Part shown: positions 1 through 5,841 of the stretch, piece after piece
How the letters are laid out: every line of letters starts with the position of its first letter
How positions within the stretch are numbered: the stretch's first letter is position 1
Origin: an uncultured Actinomycetes bacterium
GTDB lineage: Bacteria; Actinomycetota; Acidimicrobiia; Acidimicrobiales; Acidimicrobilacustridaceae
Assembly: GCA_945957335.1 (NCBI GenBank)
Contig: CAMFLJ010000209.1
Coordinates: 1-6,755, forward strand
Length of the DNA: 6,755 bases
Reading direction: 5' to 3'
Program-made: the position numbers and the translations under genes
The notes under the pieces: model-generated
Told to the model about the DNA's origin: nothing
What the model saw: the letters and a program-made list of their open reading frames with translations, nothing else
Databases searched by the model: none

Positions 1-161
1 CCGGTGGCCGGGTCCCACTCCATGGGCGGGCAGATGACGCCGTCACCGTTGCGGATCCCGAGGATCCGCTTGTCGGTGAGCGCCGTCATGAACGCGCCCG
101 TGACCGGTCCGAGCGACCGGACGTACGGGAACGTGATGGTGCTCTCTACGAACCTGACCAC
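1..161 (-). CDS. DUF35 / Zn-ribbon OB-fold protein, 5' part only
   Basis: The N-terminal 53 or so residues run off the left edge. The peptide contains TFPYVRSLGPVTGAF, then ALTDKRILGIR, then a CPPMEWDP stretch. This is the N-terminal pattern I know from actinobacterial OB-fold proteins of the DUF35 family, which usually accompany thiolases or acyl-CoA-processing enzymes in lipid and steroid degradation; a catalytic role by itself is not expected. An ATG lies at 168-170, but the only Shine-Dalgarno-like stretch (AGGGGG, minus strand, 176-171) touches it. The in-frame GTG at 161-159 has a 9-nt spacer to that stretch, so I prefer GTG; the ATG would add three residues (M-P-H). The gene is divergent from the DUF2510 protein. 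Family assignment rests on recalled motif similarity; the partner thiolase, if any, lies outside the window. Confidence 0.75.
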   Translation of the reverse strand, partial: MVRFVESTITFPYVRSLGPVTGAFMTALTDKRILGIRNGDGVICPPMEWDPAT

Positions 162-170
162 GTGTGGCAT

Positions 171-176
171 CCCCCT
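171..176 (-). promoter_or_regulatory. Ribosome binding site deciding the DUF35 start
   Basis: The minus strand reads AGGGGG here. It directly abuts the ATG at 170 but sits 9 nt before the GTG at 161, which argues for the GTG as the translated start. Confidence 0.5.
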
Positions 177-390
177 GATGTGCCCGTCGCGAGCGGTGGT
201 CGCGAGTCGCGGGCGCCAGGACCGTAGCGCGGTGCCGGACGAGCCGGTGGCGCCCGAGCGGTGCCGGCCCGGACCCTCAGGGCCGCCGCGCCACGAGCCC
301 CTGGACGTGCAGCGGTACGCTCCGCCACGTGGGGTGTCGGGCCGACCACTGGCCCGTCCCCTCCCACTCTCCTTGACGACGGCGGAGAAC
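177..390. promoter_or_regulatory. Divergent intergenic region with candidate -10 elements
   Basis: This space separates the DUF35 gene (-) and the DUF2510 gene (+), so it must hold both promoters unless transcription comes from elsewhere. TANNNT-type -10 candidates are TACGGT on the minus strand (226-221) and TACGCT on the plus strand (316-321). Neither has a convincing -35. GGCGGAG at 381-387, three nt before the ATG at 391, is the only ribosome-binding candidate for the plus-strand gene and is closer than usual. No operator-like palindrome was found. Confidence 0.3.
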
Positions 391-1986
391 ATGACTGACC
401 AGACCTCGCAGCCGGCCGGTGCGGCCGGCTGGTACCCCGATCCCGACCCGTCCGGCCCCGGCCGCCTGCGCTGGTGGGACGGCACCGCCTGGACCGACCG
501 GACCCAGATGCCCGGCCCGGCTCCCGCCGGTGGACCCGCCGCGACCCAGGCGCCGCCACCGCCCCCTCCGGCCAAGGGCGGGCACCGCGCCCGTTGGTGG
601 CTGATCGGGGGAGCGGCCGCCGTGGTGCTCCTCGTCGTCGTGGTCACGGCGGGCGTGTTGCTCACCAGGGGCAAGGGCTACCCGTCGAAGTGGGACCCGC
701 GCGTCGCAGACCTCGTGGCCTTCGACCAGAAGGAGAGGGGCCTCGACTACAAGCACCCGGTCGAGGTCGTGTTCGTGCCCGAGGACGAGTTCACCGACTC
801 GGTGAAGATCGACACGACCCAGCTCGACGAGCAGGACCTGAAGGACGTCAGCGCATCGGCGGCCCAGCTGCGGGCCTTCGGCCTGATCGACGGCTCGGTC
901 GACCTCGTCGGCAGCACCAACGACATCCAGGGCGCGGGTGTCCTGGCCTACTACTCGCCCAAGCAGAAGAAGGTCTACGTGCGGGGCACGGAGGTCACGC
1001 CTGCGGTGAAGGCGACGCTCGCGCACGAGCTCGTCCACGTGCTCCAGGACCAGCACTTCGACCTCGACCAGATGTTGAAGGACGCGCCCGACCCAGGGGC
1101 GGTGCGGGCGCTGGTCGAGGGTGATGCCAGCCGGGTCGAGCAGGCGTACGTGAAGCAGCTGCCCCAGGCCGACCAGGACGCCATCACGGCCGAGCAGACC
1201 AGCACGGTGAAGAGCTCCGGCCTCGACACGATGCCCGATGCCCTGGTGGCGGCCACCACGGCGCCGTATGCGCTCGGCGCGCCGGCCGTGGGGGTCCTCG
1301 TCGCCAGGGGAGGGAACAGCGACGTCAACCAGGCGTTCCTGCGCCCGCCCACCGCCGACGCCCAGATCCTCGACCCGCGGCGCATCGGCGACCCCGCCCC
1401 GAAGCCGGTGGCTCTGCCCGACGCGCCCGCCGGGGCCAACGTCGTGTCCGACGCGAGCACCAACGGGGCGCTGTTCTGGGACATCGTCCTGGCCCGCCGG
1501 GTGGGGTTGCACCCGGCTCTGGCGTTCGCCGACTCGTGGGCCGGCGACTCGTCCATGGCCTACGAGAAGGACGGCCGGACCTGCACCGTCAGCGCGATCC
1601 GGGCCGGCGACGCGGCGGGCGCCACGTCGATGCTGTCGTTGCTCCAGCAGTGGCTCGCCGGCGGCACGCAACCGCTCGACGAACAGACGTACACAAAGGC
1701 CGGGTCCGAGGCGAACACCGTCGTGCTCGGCGTCTGCGACCCCGGGACCGACAGCGTCGCTCCGGGCGCCGAGAACTCACAGGCAGCCATCGCGCTGGCG
1801 TCGGTGCGCCTCGAGGTCGAGCGTCAGGCCCTCACGGCCAAGGTCACGATGCCCGTCGCACGCTGCCTCGCGAACGGTGCGATCTCCGAGCTCGACACGA
1901 CCGACCTCGGCGCCGACGCGGATCCGGCCGTCGTCCAGGCGAAGGTCGTCGAGGGCGGGTCGCAGGCACTGCTCTCGTGCAACTAG
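391..1986 (+). CDS. DUF2510 membrane protein with outer HExxH metallopeptidase-like domain
   Basis: The protein has 531 residues. Residues 13-36 form a DUF2510 module (WYPDP, then RWWDGTAWTD), a small tryptophan-rich domain common at the N-terminus of actinobacterial membrane proteins. A Pro/Ala-rich linker with six consecutive prolines (55-60) leads to one hydrophobic helix (about 69-91) followed by basic residues. The remainder is probably outside the membrane. It carries AHELVHVLQDQHFD (H212-E213-x-x-H216) and, 27 residues past H216, ALVEGDAS with E243. That is the arrangement expected of a gluzincin: two zinc-binding His, a catalytic Glu and a distal Glu ligand. The C-terminal half has WAGDSSMAYEKDG and several Cys that might form disulfides if exported. 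I infer a membrane-anchored zinc peptidase or an inactive relative; no substrate can be named. The reading frame stays open upstream to position 4, but coding character and the ribosome site favour ATG 391. It appears monocistronic, ending at hairpins and the dif gap. Confidence 0.85.
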   Translation: MTDQTSQPAGAAGWYPDPDPSGPGRLRWWDGTAWTDRTQMPGPAPAGGPAATQAPPPPPPAKGGHRARWWLIGGAAAVVLLVVVVTAGVLLTRGKGYPSKWDPRVADLVAFDQKERGLDYKHPVEVVFVPEDEFTDSVKIDTTQLDEQDLKDVSASAAQLRAFGLIDGSVDLVGSTNDIQGAGVLAYYSPKQKKVYVRGTEVTPAVKATLAHELVHVLQDQHFDLDQMLKDAPDPGAVRALVEGDASRVEQAYVKQLPQADQDAITAEQTSTVKSSGLDTMPDALVAATTAPYALGAPAVGVLVARGGNSDVNQAFLRPPTADAQILDPRRIGDPAPKPVALPDAPAGANVVSDASTNGALFWDIVLARRVGLHPALAFADSWAGDSSMAYEKDGRTCTVSAIRAGDAAGATSMLSLLQQWLAGGTQPLDEQTYTKAGSEANTVVLGVCDPGTDSVAPGAENSQAAIALASVRLEVERQALTAKVTMPVARCLANGAISELDTTDLGADADPAVVQAKVVEGGSQALLSCN

Positions 1987-2003
1987 GGCGCGGGCGAGCG
2001 CCC
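1986..2003 (+). terminator. GC-rich hairpin at the stop codon of the DUF2510 gene
   Basis: GGGCGC (1986-1991) and GCGCCC (1998-2003) form a 6-bp stem with a 6-nt loop, starting at the last base of the stop codon. There is no U-tract. It could contribute to termination, but short GC stems are frequent at this base composition. Confidence 0.3.
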
Positions 2004-2023
2004 GGCATCCGGCACCTGCCTCA

Positions 2024-2059
2024 CCTCGGTCATTACGTCACGTGACGTAATGACCGAGG
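2024..2059. repeat. 36-bp perfect palindrome, no spacer; probable terminator
   Basis: The left half CCTCGGTCATTACGTCAC is followed immediately by its exact reverse complement; all 18 pairs match, and symmetry breaks at 2023/2060. As RNA it would give a stem of about 16 bp with an ACGT-derived loop, 38 nt after the DUF2510 stop codon. It has no U-tract, like the I-shaped terminators described in actinobacteria, and being symmetrical it would act on both strands. The alternative is a protein-binding site, for example for a dimeric regulator, but no start codon of a credible gene lies just downstream on either strand. The symmetry is certain; the role is inferred. Confidence 0.9.
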
Positions 2060-2163
2060 GCGGAGGGCGCTCGGCGGGGCAGCACCCGCGTCGACCATCG
2101 GACCACGCGAGTGATTCTCGTGATGCCGGCGACGAGCGTGCCGGGACGAATGGGTGTCGCCGG

Positions 2164-2182
2164 GTCGGCGCCGACGTCGGCG
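2164..2182. repeat. Interlocked palindromes built on GTCGGC
   Basis: GTCGGCGCCGAC (2164-2175) and CGCCGACGTCGGCG (2169-2182) are both perfect palindromes sharing a half-site, so GTCGGC, GCCGAC and GTCGGC alternate in series. Either could form a short stem. Function is unknown, and chance occurrence is possible in GC-rich DNA. Confidence 0.5.
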
Positions 2183-2282
2183 GCCGGCAGACATCAGTCG
2201 TCAGGACGTGGTCCCGCCACACGCCGAGCGCATCGGCGAGTCGTCGGCTTTCGACACCCGGTGAGTGCCCCGGAGAGCCCGT

Positions 2283-2310
2283 GAGGCCCCAGGCGTCCTG
2301 GGTCGACCTC
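2283..2310 (-). terminator. Bulged hairpin downstream of the minus-strand operon
   Basis: CCCAGG (2288-2293) pairs with CCTGGG (2297-2302) across a 3-nt loop. GAGG (2283-2286) pairs with CCTC (2307-2310) after an asymmetric bulge, giving about 10 bp. It lies about 80 nt beyond the stop of the DUF4870-like gene and 11 bp from the dif-like site, with no U-tract. It may end the minus-strand transcript or simply be chance structure. Confidence 0.35.
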
Positions 2311-2321
2311 CGGCCCGCCTC

Positions 2322-2349
2322 ACTTTACATAACGAGGATTATCGGCGAG
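2322..2349 (-). other. dif: dif-like XerC/XerD recombination site (replication terminus marker)
   Basis: The minus strand reads as an 11-6-11 dif site. The XerC-side arm is CTCGCCGATAA, the central hexamer is TCCTCG, and the XerD-side arm is TTATGTAAAGT. The actinobacterial dif consensus as I recall it has arms TTSRCCGATAA and TTATGTCAAGT, so each arm differs at one position; the central hexamer matches less well, as expected. The innermost ATAA/TTAT bases, typical of Xer arms, form a partial inverted repeat. The site stands out as an AT-richer island in GC-rich DNA and lies in an untranslated gap between convergent genes. At dif, XerC and XerD, activated by the FtsK translocase, resolve chromosome dimers at the septum. 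No xer gene is in the window, as is normal for a chromosomal dif. A mobile-element copy or remnant is the alternative; I see no integrase or element ends. Confidence 0.85.
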
Positions 2350-2390
2350 ACCACGTCGTTGATCGCCTTCGTCTGCGTGCTCCCCGCCAC

Positions 2391-2792
2391 CTATCCGGCA
2401 TGCCTCTCGGATGCGGTCAGAGGCGGCGGAGGCCGCACAGGGCTGCGGATCGCCCGGACGACGCCGACCCCCGACACGATCAACGCTGCGGGGAGGACGA
2501 CTCCGATGATCAGCCAGAACCACCCAGGTGGGGATGGGACCTCTTCACCGGGGCCCGCGGTGAGCGCCGGGATGAACGACTCGACGAGAAGCGCCGGCAC
2601 GTACACGACGGTGACGACGAGCCAGAACAGCGTCGCCTGTCGGGCACACCTGAATGCGAGCGAGTCACGGCGCTTCCGGGAAGTGAACCAGATGAGAGCT
2701 GGGGCGATGGGGAACGGACCGCTCAGGAGCACCCCGCCCCAGGCAGCCGCCGCGATGTACCGATCGTTGTCGTCCAGCGCCGCCTGTCGCAC
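2391..2792 (-). CDS. Small three-helix membrane protein, DUF4870-like
   Basis: The protein has 133 residues with three hydrophobic segments at about 13-36, 52-77 and 91-112. The first begins after DNDRYIAAAAWGG and ends in ALIWFTSRKRRDS. The next follows AFRCARQATLF. This order (acidic start, helix, IW plus basic turn, then an F-x-x-x-x-A-x-x-QA-type helix) resembles DUF4870/Tic20-like proteins. Their role is not established, and the match is at pattern level only. The start is GTG at 2792; no clear ribosome site precedes it. It begins 27 nt after the stop of the iron-permease-family gene in the same direction, so the two are probably cotranscribed and possibly translationally linked. The C-terminal tail is Pro-rich and polar. 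The gene ends 41 bp from the dif-like site. Confidence 0.75.
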   Translation of the reverse strand: MRQAALDDNDRYIAAAAWGGVLLSGPFPIAPALIWFTSRKRRDSLAFRCARQATLFWLVVTVVYVPALLVESFIPALTAGPGEEVPSPPGWFWLIIGVVLPAALIVSGVGVVRAIRSPVRPPPPLTASERHAG

Positions 2793-2819
2793 GAGAGCCA
2801 GTCTGTCCGAGGGCTCGGG

Positions 2820-3254
2820 CTACGACGGGGTCCCTCTTCCATCGTCGTCGGAGCGGAGGGCGGCGTGGTGGGCGGCGGTGCGCTCCTCGAGCTCCAGCAG
2901 CTCGTCCTCGGGGCTGACCTCGATGTGCACGTAGCGGTCGTCGGCCTGCGGGAGCGCCCGCAGGAGCTCGTCGAGCTTCACCTGGAGGGCCAGCTGCTGG
3001 CGGCTCTGGGTGTGCTGGATGACGAACACCATCACCAGGGTGATGCCCGACGCCACGGCCGTGAACGCGTACTCGAGCTGGGAGGTGACGCCGAGCAGGA
3101 AGATCAGGATCACCACCACGACCACGGCGGCCAGCACCAGCGCCGACGCGCCCGCCCTGGAGGTGAGGTCGTCGATGGTGTGGAACAGCCGGCTGATCCC
3201 GTGTACGTCCTTGTTGGTTCCTCGTGCCATGGCGGGAGGGTACGAGCGCCGCAC
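2820..3254 (-). CDS. Low-affinity iron permease family membrane protein
   Basis: The protein has 144 residues. Two membrane helices at about 37-56 and 60-80 are followed by the strongly conserved block VFVIQHTQSRQQLALQVKLDELLRAL (residues 76-101, written here with the family pattern FxIQxTQxR then LQxKLDELxRA in mind). An acidic stretch, EVSPEDELLELEER (112-125), comes next. This matches the low-affinity iron permease (Fet4-related, Pfam Iron_permease) family. Small bacterial members have two helices, far fewer than yeast Fet4, so direct iron transport is doubtful. I chose GTG 3254 because GGGGAGGGGAG precedes it by 5 nt; the ATG at 3230 (residue 9) has no ribosome site. It is the first gene of a probable operon with the DUF4870-like gene and is divergent from the acyltransferase-like gene, with 65 bp between them. 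Confidence 0.85.
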   Translation of the reverse strand: MRRSYPPAMARGTNKDVHGISRLFHTIDDLTSRAGASALVLAAVVVVVILIFLLGVTSQLEYAFTAVASGITLVMVFVIQHTQSRQQLALQVKLDELLRALPQADDRYVHIEVSPEDELLELEERTAAHHAALRSDDDGRGTPS

Positions 3255-3259
3255 ACGTG

Positions 3260-3271
3260 CTCCCCTCCCCT
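3260..3271 (-). promoter_or_regulatory. Strong ribosome binding site of the iron-permease-family gene
   Basis: The minus strand reads AGGGGAGGGGAG here, ending 5 nt before the GTG at 3254. This fixes the start upstream of the in-frame ATG at 3230. Confidence 0.65.
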
Positions 3272-3307
3272 GGTTCCGGAGCGCTCATCGGCCGGGCATG
3301 CGGCCAC

Positions 3308-3313
3308 TACCCT
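3308..3313 (+). promoter_or_regulatory. -10 element, TACCCT, for a leaderless transcript
   Basis: TACCCT fits TANNNT, and its last base lies 6 nt before the ATG at 3320, so transcription would start at or beside the A of the start codon. No ribosome site precedes that ATG, which agrees with leaderless translation. No clear -35 was found. Confidence 0.55.
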
Positions 3314-3319
3314 GCCGGC

Positions 3320-4597
3320 ATGGCGGACGGCACACGGCCACGGGCGTCGTCCCTCGATCGACCGCTCGGGTTCGCCGAGAGCGTGTGCGCCGAGATGTTC
3401 GACCGGGTGCCCTGTGGCCTCCAGGTCGTCGCGGCGGCCCGGCTCCGCACGTGCCCGACCGCCGCCACCCTCGAGGCCTCGGCCTCGGCGGCCCGCCGCC
3501 GCCATCCGGTGCTGTCGAGCGTGATCGAGCGCGTCGGCGGGGATGGCTCGTCCTGGTGGTTCCGGCCCGGGCCCGACGGGGCACCCGACGTGCGCATCGT
3601 CGACGGGGGCCGTTGGCACGACCGGTACGAGGCCGCGCTGGCCGAGCCCCTCGAGCCCTCACGGGCGCTGTGGCGGGTCGAGCTGGTGCGAGACCCGACC
3701 GACGACGACCGGGCCGCCGCCGTGCTCCTCGTGGTCGGCCACCACGCCGCCCTCGACGGGGTCGCCGCCGCCGCCCTGGTGGCCGAGCTGGTCGGGGGCG
3801 ACGACGGCACCGCACCGATGGCTCCTGCGCTCGCCATGGAGGACCTCCTCGACGGTGCCGCCAGCGTCGCCCCGGCACCCGGGGCCTCTGCTCCGGGCGC
3901 GGGCTGGCCGGTCGCCCGGCCCGCGGCTGCGGGTGGCCGCCGGCTCGCCCTCACGACCAGGGAGCTCGGGCCCGAGGTGATCGACCCGGTCCACCGGGCG
4001 GCCCACGCCGAGCACACCACCGTGAACGCCGTGCTGATGGCCCTGCTGTGCGACGTCCACGACGAGCTCTCCCCCGGCGGGGCGGAGATCGGCTTCAACG
4101 TCCCGGCCGACGTCCGGGGCCGGGTCACCCCGGCACTGGAGCCCGACCGCCTCGGCGCCTACTTCGCCCGGCCCCACGTGTGGGCCACCCGCCAGGACGA
4201 CCAGAGCCCGCGGGCCGGCCTCTGGGACCGGGCCCGCTCGCTCGAGGACGCCTTCACCCGCGACCTGGGGGCCTGCCGCGCCGCGGCGACGCCCCCGACC
4301 CCCGGCCAGGTCGCGGACATGGCCGCCTCGATCGTCGATGCGGGCCGCACCCAGTTCGACCTGTCCTACCTCCTGACCAACCTCGGTCCGCTCGACCTCG
4401 GGCCCGGGGTCACGGGCCTGTGGTTCACCACCGTGCAGACCGCGGGCGTCGAGGCCGTCGTGGTGAGCGCCGCCGGTGTGGCCGGGGGGCTCCAGGTCAC
4501 CGTGGCCTGGCCCGAGCCGCTGCTGCGACCCGAGACCGGCATGGCCGTCGCCGACGGGCTCGTCTCCCGGCTCACCGAGCTGGCGGCCTCGTGCTGA
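3320..4597 (+). CDS. Condensation-fold acyltransferase-like protein (HHxxxDG)
   Basis: The protein has 425 residues. VVGHHAALDG places the HHxxxDG motif at H141-H142-x3-D146-G147. In CoA-dependent acyltransferases, NRPS condensation domains, PapA and WS/DGAT enzymes the second His is the catalytic base. Length, motif position, FNVPADVRGRV (259-269) and the late LTNLGPLDLG (352-361), which recalls the conserved Asn-containing motif of PapA and WS/DGAT proteins, all fit a stand-alone two-lobed member. The N-terminus (PLGFAESVCAEMF) resembles the opening of condensation-type proteins. There are no carrier or adenylation domains, so it is not an NRPS module. It probably transfers an acyl group to a hydroxyl or amine acceptor; donor and acceptor are unknown. 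The start is set by the leaderless promoter. The end overlaps the glycosyltransferase gene by 7 nt, so the two are translationally coupled and probably serve one envelope-lipid or glycoconjugate pathway. Confidence 0.75.
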   Translation: MADGTRPRASSLDRPLGFAESVCAEMFDRVPCGLQVVAAARLRTCPTAATLEASASAARRRHPVLSSVIERVGGDGSSWWFRPGPDGAPDVRIVDGGRWHDRYEAALAEPLEPSRALWRVELVRDPTDDDRAAAVLLVVGHHAALDGVAAAALVAELVGGDDGTAPMAPALAMEDLLDGAASVAPAPGASAPGAGWPVARPAAAGGRRLALTTRELGPEVIDPVHRAAHAEHTTVNAVLMALLCDVHDELSPGGAEIGFNVPADVRGRVTPALEPDRLGAYFARPHVWATRQDDQSPRAGLWDRARSLEDAFTRDLGACRAAATPPTPGQVADMAASIVDAGRTQFDLSYLLTNLGPLDLGPGVTGLWFTTVQTAGVEAVVVSAAGVAGGLQVTVAWPEPLLRPETGMAVADGLVSRLTELAASC

Positions 4598-5829
4598 CCC
4601 GTCCGTCGCCCACGAGCGGGCTGGTGGAGCGCTGGTGGCGGCCGGTGGCCGTCGGTGTCGCGGCGCTGGTGGCCCGAGCGCTCTACTGGGCCCTCGTCGT
4701 CCCGACCTACTACGCCCTCAGCGACGCCTCGCACTACCAGCAGATCGCCCGCAACCTGGCCGAGGGCCGGGGCTTCGCCGCTCCCTTCCCCTCCCCCGTG
4801 CTGCACGCCACGGCCTTCCGCCCCCCGCTCTACCCCATGCTCCTCGGGGCCACCTACAAGGTGTTCGGCGACGACGTCGCCACGGGCAGGGCCCTCAGCG
4901 TCGTGCTCGGCGTGGCCGTTGCGGTGCTCGCCTACCTGCTGGCCACGCGGATCGCCGGGCCCCTCGCCGGGCTGGTGGCCGGGGGGCTGGTGGCGGTCTA
5001 CCCGCCGCTGCTCGCCAACGACACGGTGACGCTCACCGAGCCGCTCTCGCTCGTGCTCCTGCTGGGGGCCTTCCTCGCCCTCGCCGGTCGCCGGTGGGTG
5101 TGGGCGGGCGTGCTGGTGGGCCTGCTCGTGCTGACCAGGGCGAGCGCCCAGTACCTCGTGGTCGTCGTCGCCCTCTGGCTGCTGTGGCAGATCGGCTGGA
5201 GGCGCGCCCTCGGGTTCGTCGGCATCGCCGGGCTCGTGGTGGCGCCGTGGATCGTCCGCAACGAGGTGCAGGTGGGCGGGCCGGTGCTCGTCACCTCGAA
5301 CGGCTTCAACTACGCGGCCAGCTACTCCCCGCCCGCCCAGGCCACCGCCGGCTTCGTCGACCCGGTGGCCGACCCGTGGTTCGCCGAGCAGGGCGTCACC
5401 ACCGACCACGAGGTGGTCTGGCAGCGCCAGCTCCAGCGCATCGCCATCGACAACCTGAAGGAGAACCCGCGCCTGCTGGGGGCGGTGATGAAGCGGAACT
5501 TCCTGTCGTACTTCGAGCTGACGCCGCAGAAGAACGACGTCGCCGAGTACTTCGACGGGCGGAACAAGGACTTCCGCGCCGCCGGCCTCCCGCTGTTCTA
5601 CGTGGTGAGCGTGCTGGGGCTCGTCGGCATGGGACTCCGATGGCGCGAGCCGCTCGTGGCGCTCTTGTTGGCGGTCACCGCCTACTTCGTGCTCACCAGC
5701 CTCGTCCTGGTGACCGCGCCGCGCCTGCGGGCCCCGTTCGACGCGCTCTGCTGCATCGGTGTCGGGCTCCTCGTGGCCTGGGTGGTCGAGCGCCGGAGGG
5801 CGAGGGCTCCCTCCGCGGTGCCCGCCTAG
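4591..5829 (+). CDS. GT-C membrane glycosyltransferase, GT39/PMT_2-like
   Basis: The protein has 412 residues and about nine or ten hydrophobic segments. The first (about 15-38) is followed by the outer-loop signature SDASHYQQIARNLAEGRGF with D45, the expected metal or catalytic acid of GT-C enzymes. Then come FRPPLYPMLLG (76-86), NDTVTLTEPLS with E150, a conserved APWIVRN (218-224), a soluble loop (about 230-320) and a C-terminal TAPRLRAPFD. Such enzymes use a polyprenyl-phosphate sugar on the outer membrane face to glycosylate proteins or lipids; the acceptor here is unknown. The start GTG 4591 lies inside the 3' end of the acyltransferase-like gene (GTGCTGA overlap), typical of coupled translation. 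A GTG at 4624-4626 (residue 12) is the nearest alternative. The usual RYR motif near the C-terminus appears as RLR. The gene converges with the histidine phosphatase, leaving 12 bp between stops. Confidence 0.85.
   Translation: MLTRPSPTSGLVERWWRPVAVGVAALVARALYWALVVPTYYALSDASHYQQIARNLAEGRGFAAPFPSPVLHATAFRPPLYPMLLGATYKVFGDDVATGRALSVVLGVAVAVLAYLLATRIAGPLAGLVAGGLVAVYPPLLANDTVTLTEPLSLVLLLGAFLALAGRRWVWAGVLVGLLVLTRASAQYLVVVVALWLLWQIGWRRALGFVGIAGLVVAPWIVRNEVQVGGPVLVTSNGFNYAASYSPPAQATAGFVDPVADPWFAEQGVTTDHEVVWQRQLQRIAIDNLKENPRLLGAVMKRNFLSYFELTPQKNDVAEYFDGRNKDFRAAGLPLFYVVSVLGLVGMGLRWREPLVALLLAVTAYFVLTSLVLVTAPRLRAPFDALCCIGVGLLVAWVVERRRARAPSAVPA
5794..5815 (-). terminator. Hairpin between convergent genes, 7-bp stem
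   Basis: CGGAGGG (5794-5800) pairs with CCCTCCG (5809-5815) across an 8-nt loop. It lies within the last codons of the glycosyltransferase gene but about 27 nt past the stop of the minus-strand phosphatase gene, so if it works it more likely ends the phosphatase transcript. There is no U-tract. Confidence 0.3.
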
Positions 5830-5841
5830 CGACGGCTCTGG

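Larger units (their letters stand above)
1987..2390. other. 404-bp gene-free gap between convergent genes, holding dif
   Basis: No reading frame here looks coding: the frames crossing it give low-complexity Arg/Pro/Ser-rich peptides without ribosome sites or recognisable motifs. It contains a short hairpin (1986-2003), a 36-bp perfect palindrome (2024-2059), a weaker stem CGCGAG/CTCGTG with one G-T pair (2106-2122), interlocked palindromes (2164-2182), a bulged hairpin (2283-2310) and the dif-like site (2322-2349). Transcription enters from both sides, so at least two terminators are expected. Confidence 0.8.

Noticed and set aside
277..1671. Long minus-strand open frame opposite the DUF2510 protein gene
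   Set aside because: It is Arg/Gly/Val/His-rich with no domain, and mirrors the strong plus-strand gene that carries DUF2510, helix and HExxH features.
2024..2059. matS-like MatP site in the palindrome
   Set aside because: The centre reads GTCAC directly followed by GTGAC, the opposite order to the matS pattern GTGAC-RNY-GTCAC. MatP is also known from gamma-proteobacteria rather than actinobacteria.
1983..2222. Small minus-strand open frame of 79 residues in the gap
   Set aside because: It reads through the palindrome, has no ribosome site, and its Arg/Pro/Ser-rich sequence shows no motif.
2322..2349. Mobile-element attachment site (att or a plasmid-type pdif) rather than chromosomal dif
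   Set aside because: No integrase, transposase, direct-repeat partner or cargo gene occurs within the window, and the flanking genes look like ordinary chromosomal genes. A genome-wide copy count could reopen this.
2050..2934. Long plus-strand open frame crossing the dif gap and the DUF4870-like gene, with ATG inside the palindrome
   Set aside because: The peptide is low-complexity Ser/Arg/Pro-rich, has no ribosome site, and runs antisense to a membrane-protein gene with clear helices. It is an open frame produced by GC-rich composition.
3010..4590. Upstream extension of the glycosyltransferase frame
   Set aside because: The frame stays open through the iron-permease and acyltransferase genes, but the extension is Arg/Pro-rich noise. 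Recognisable GT-C sequence begins only after the GTG at 4591.
3320..4597. Nonribosomal peptide synthetase cluster
   Set aside because: The HHxxxDG protein stands alone; no adenylation, carrier or thioesterase domain is encoded nearby.
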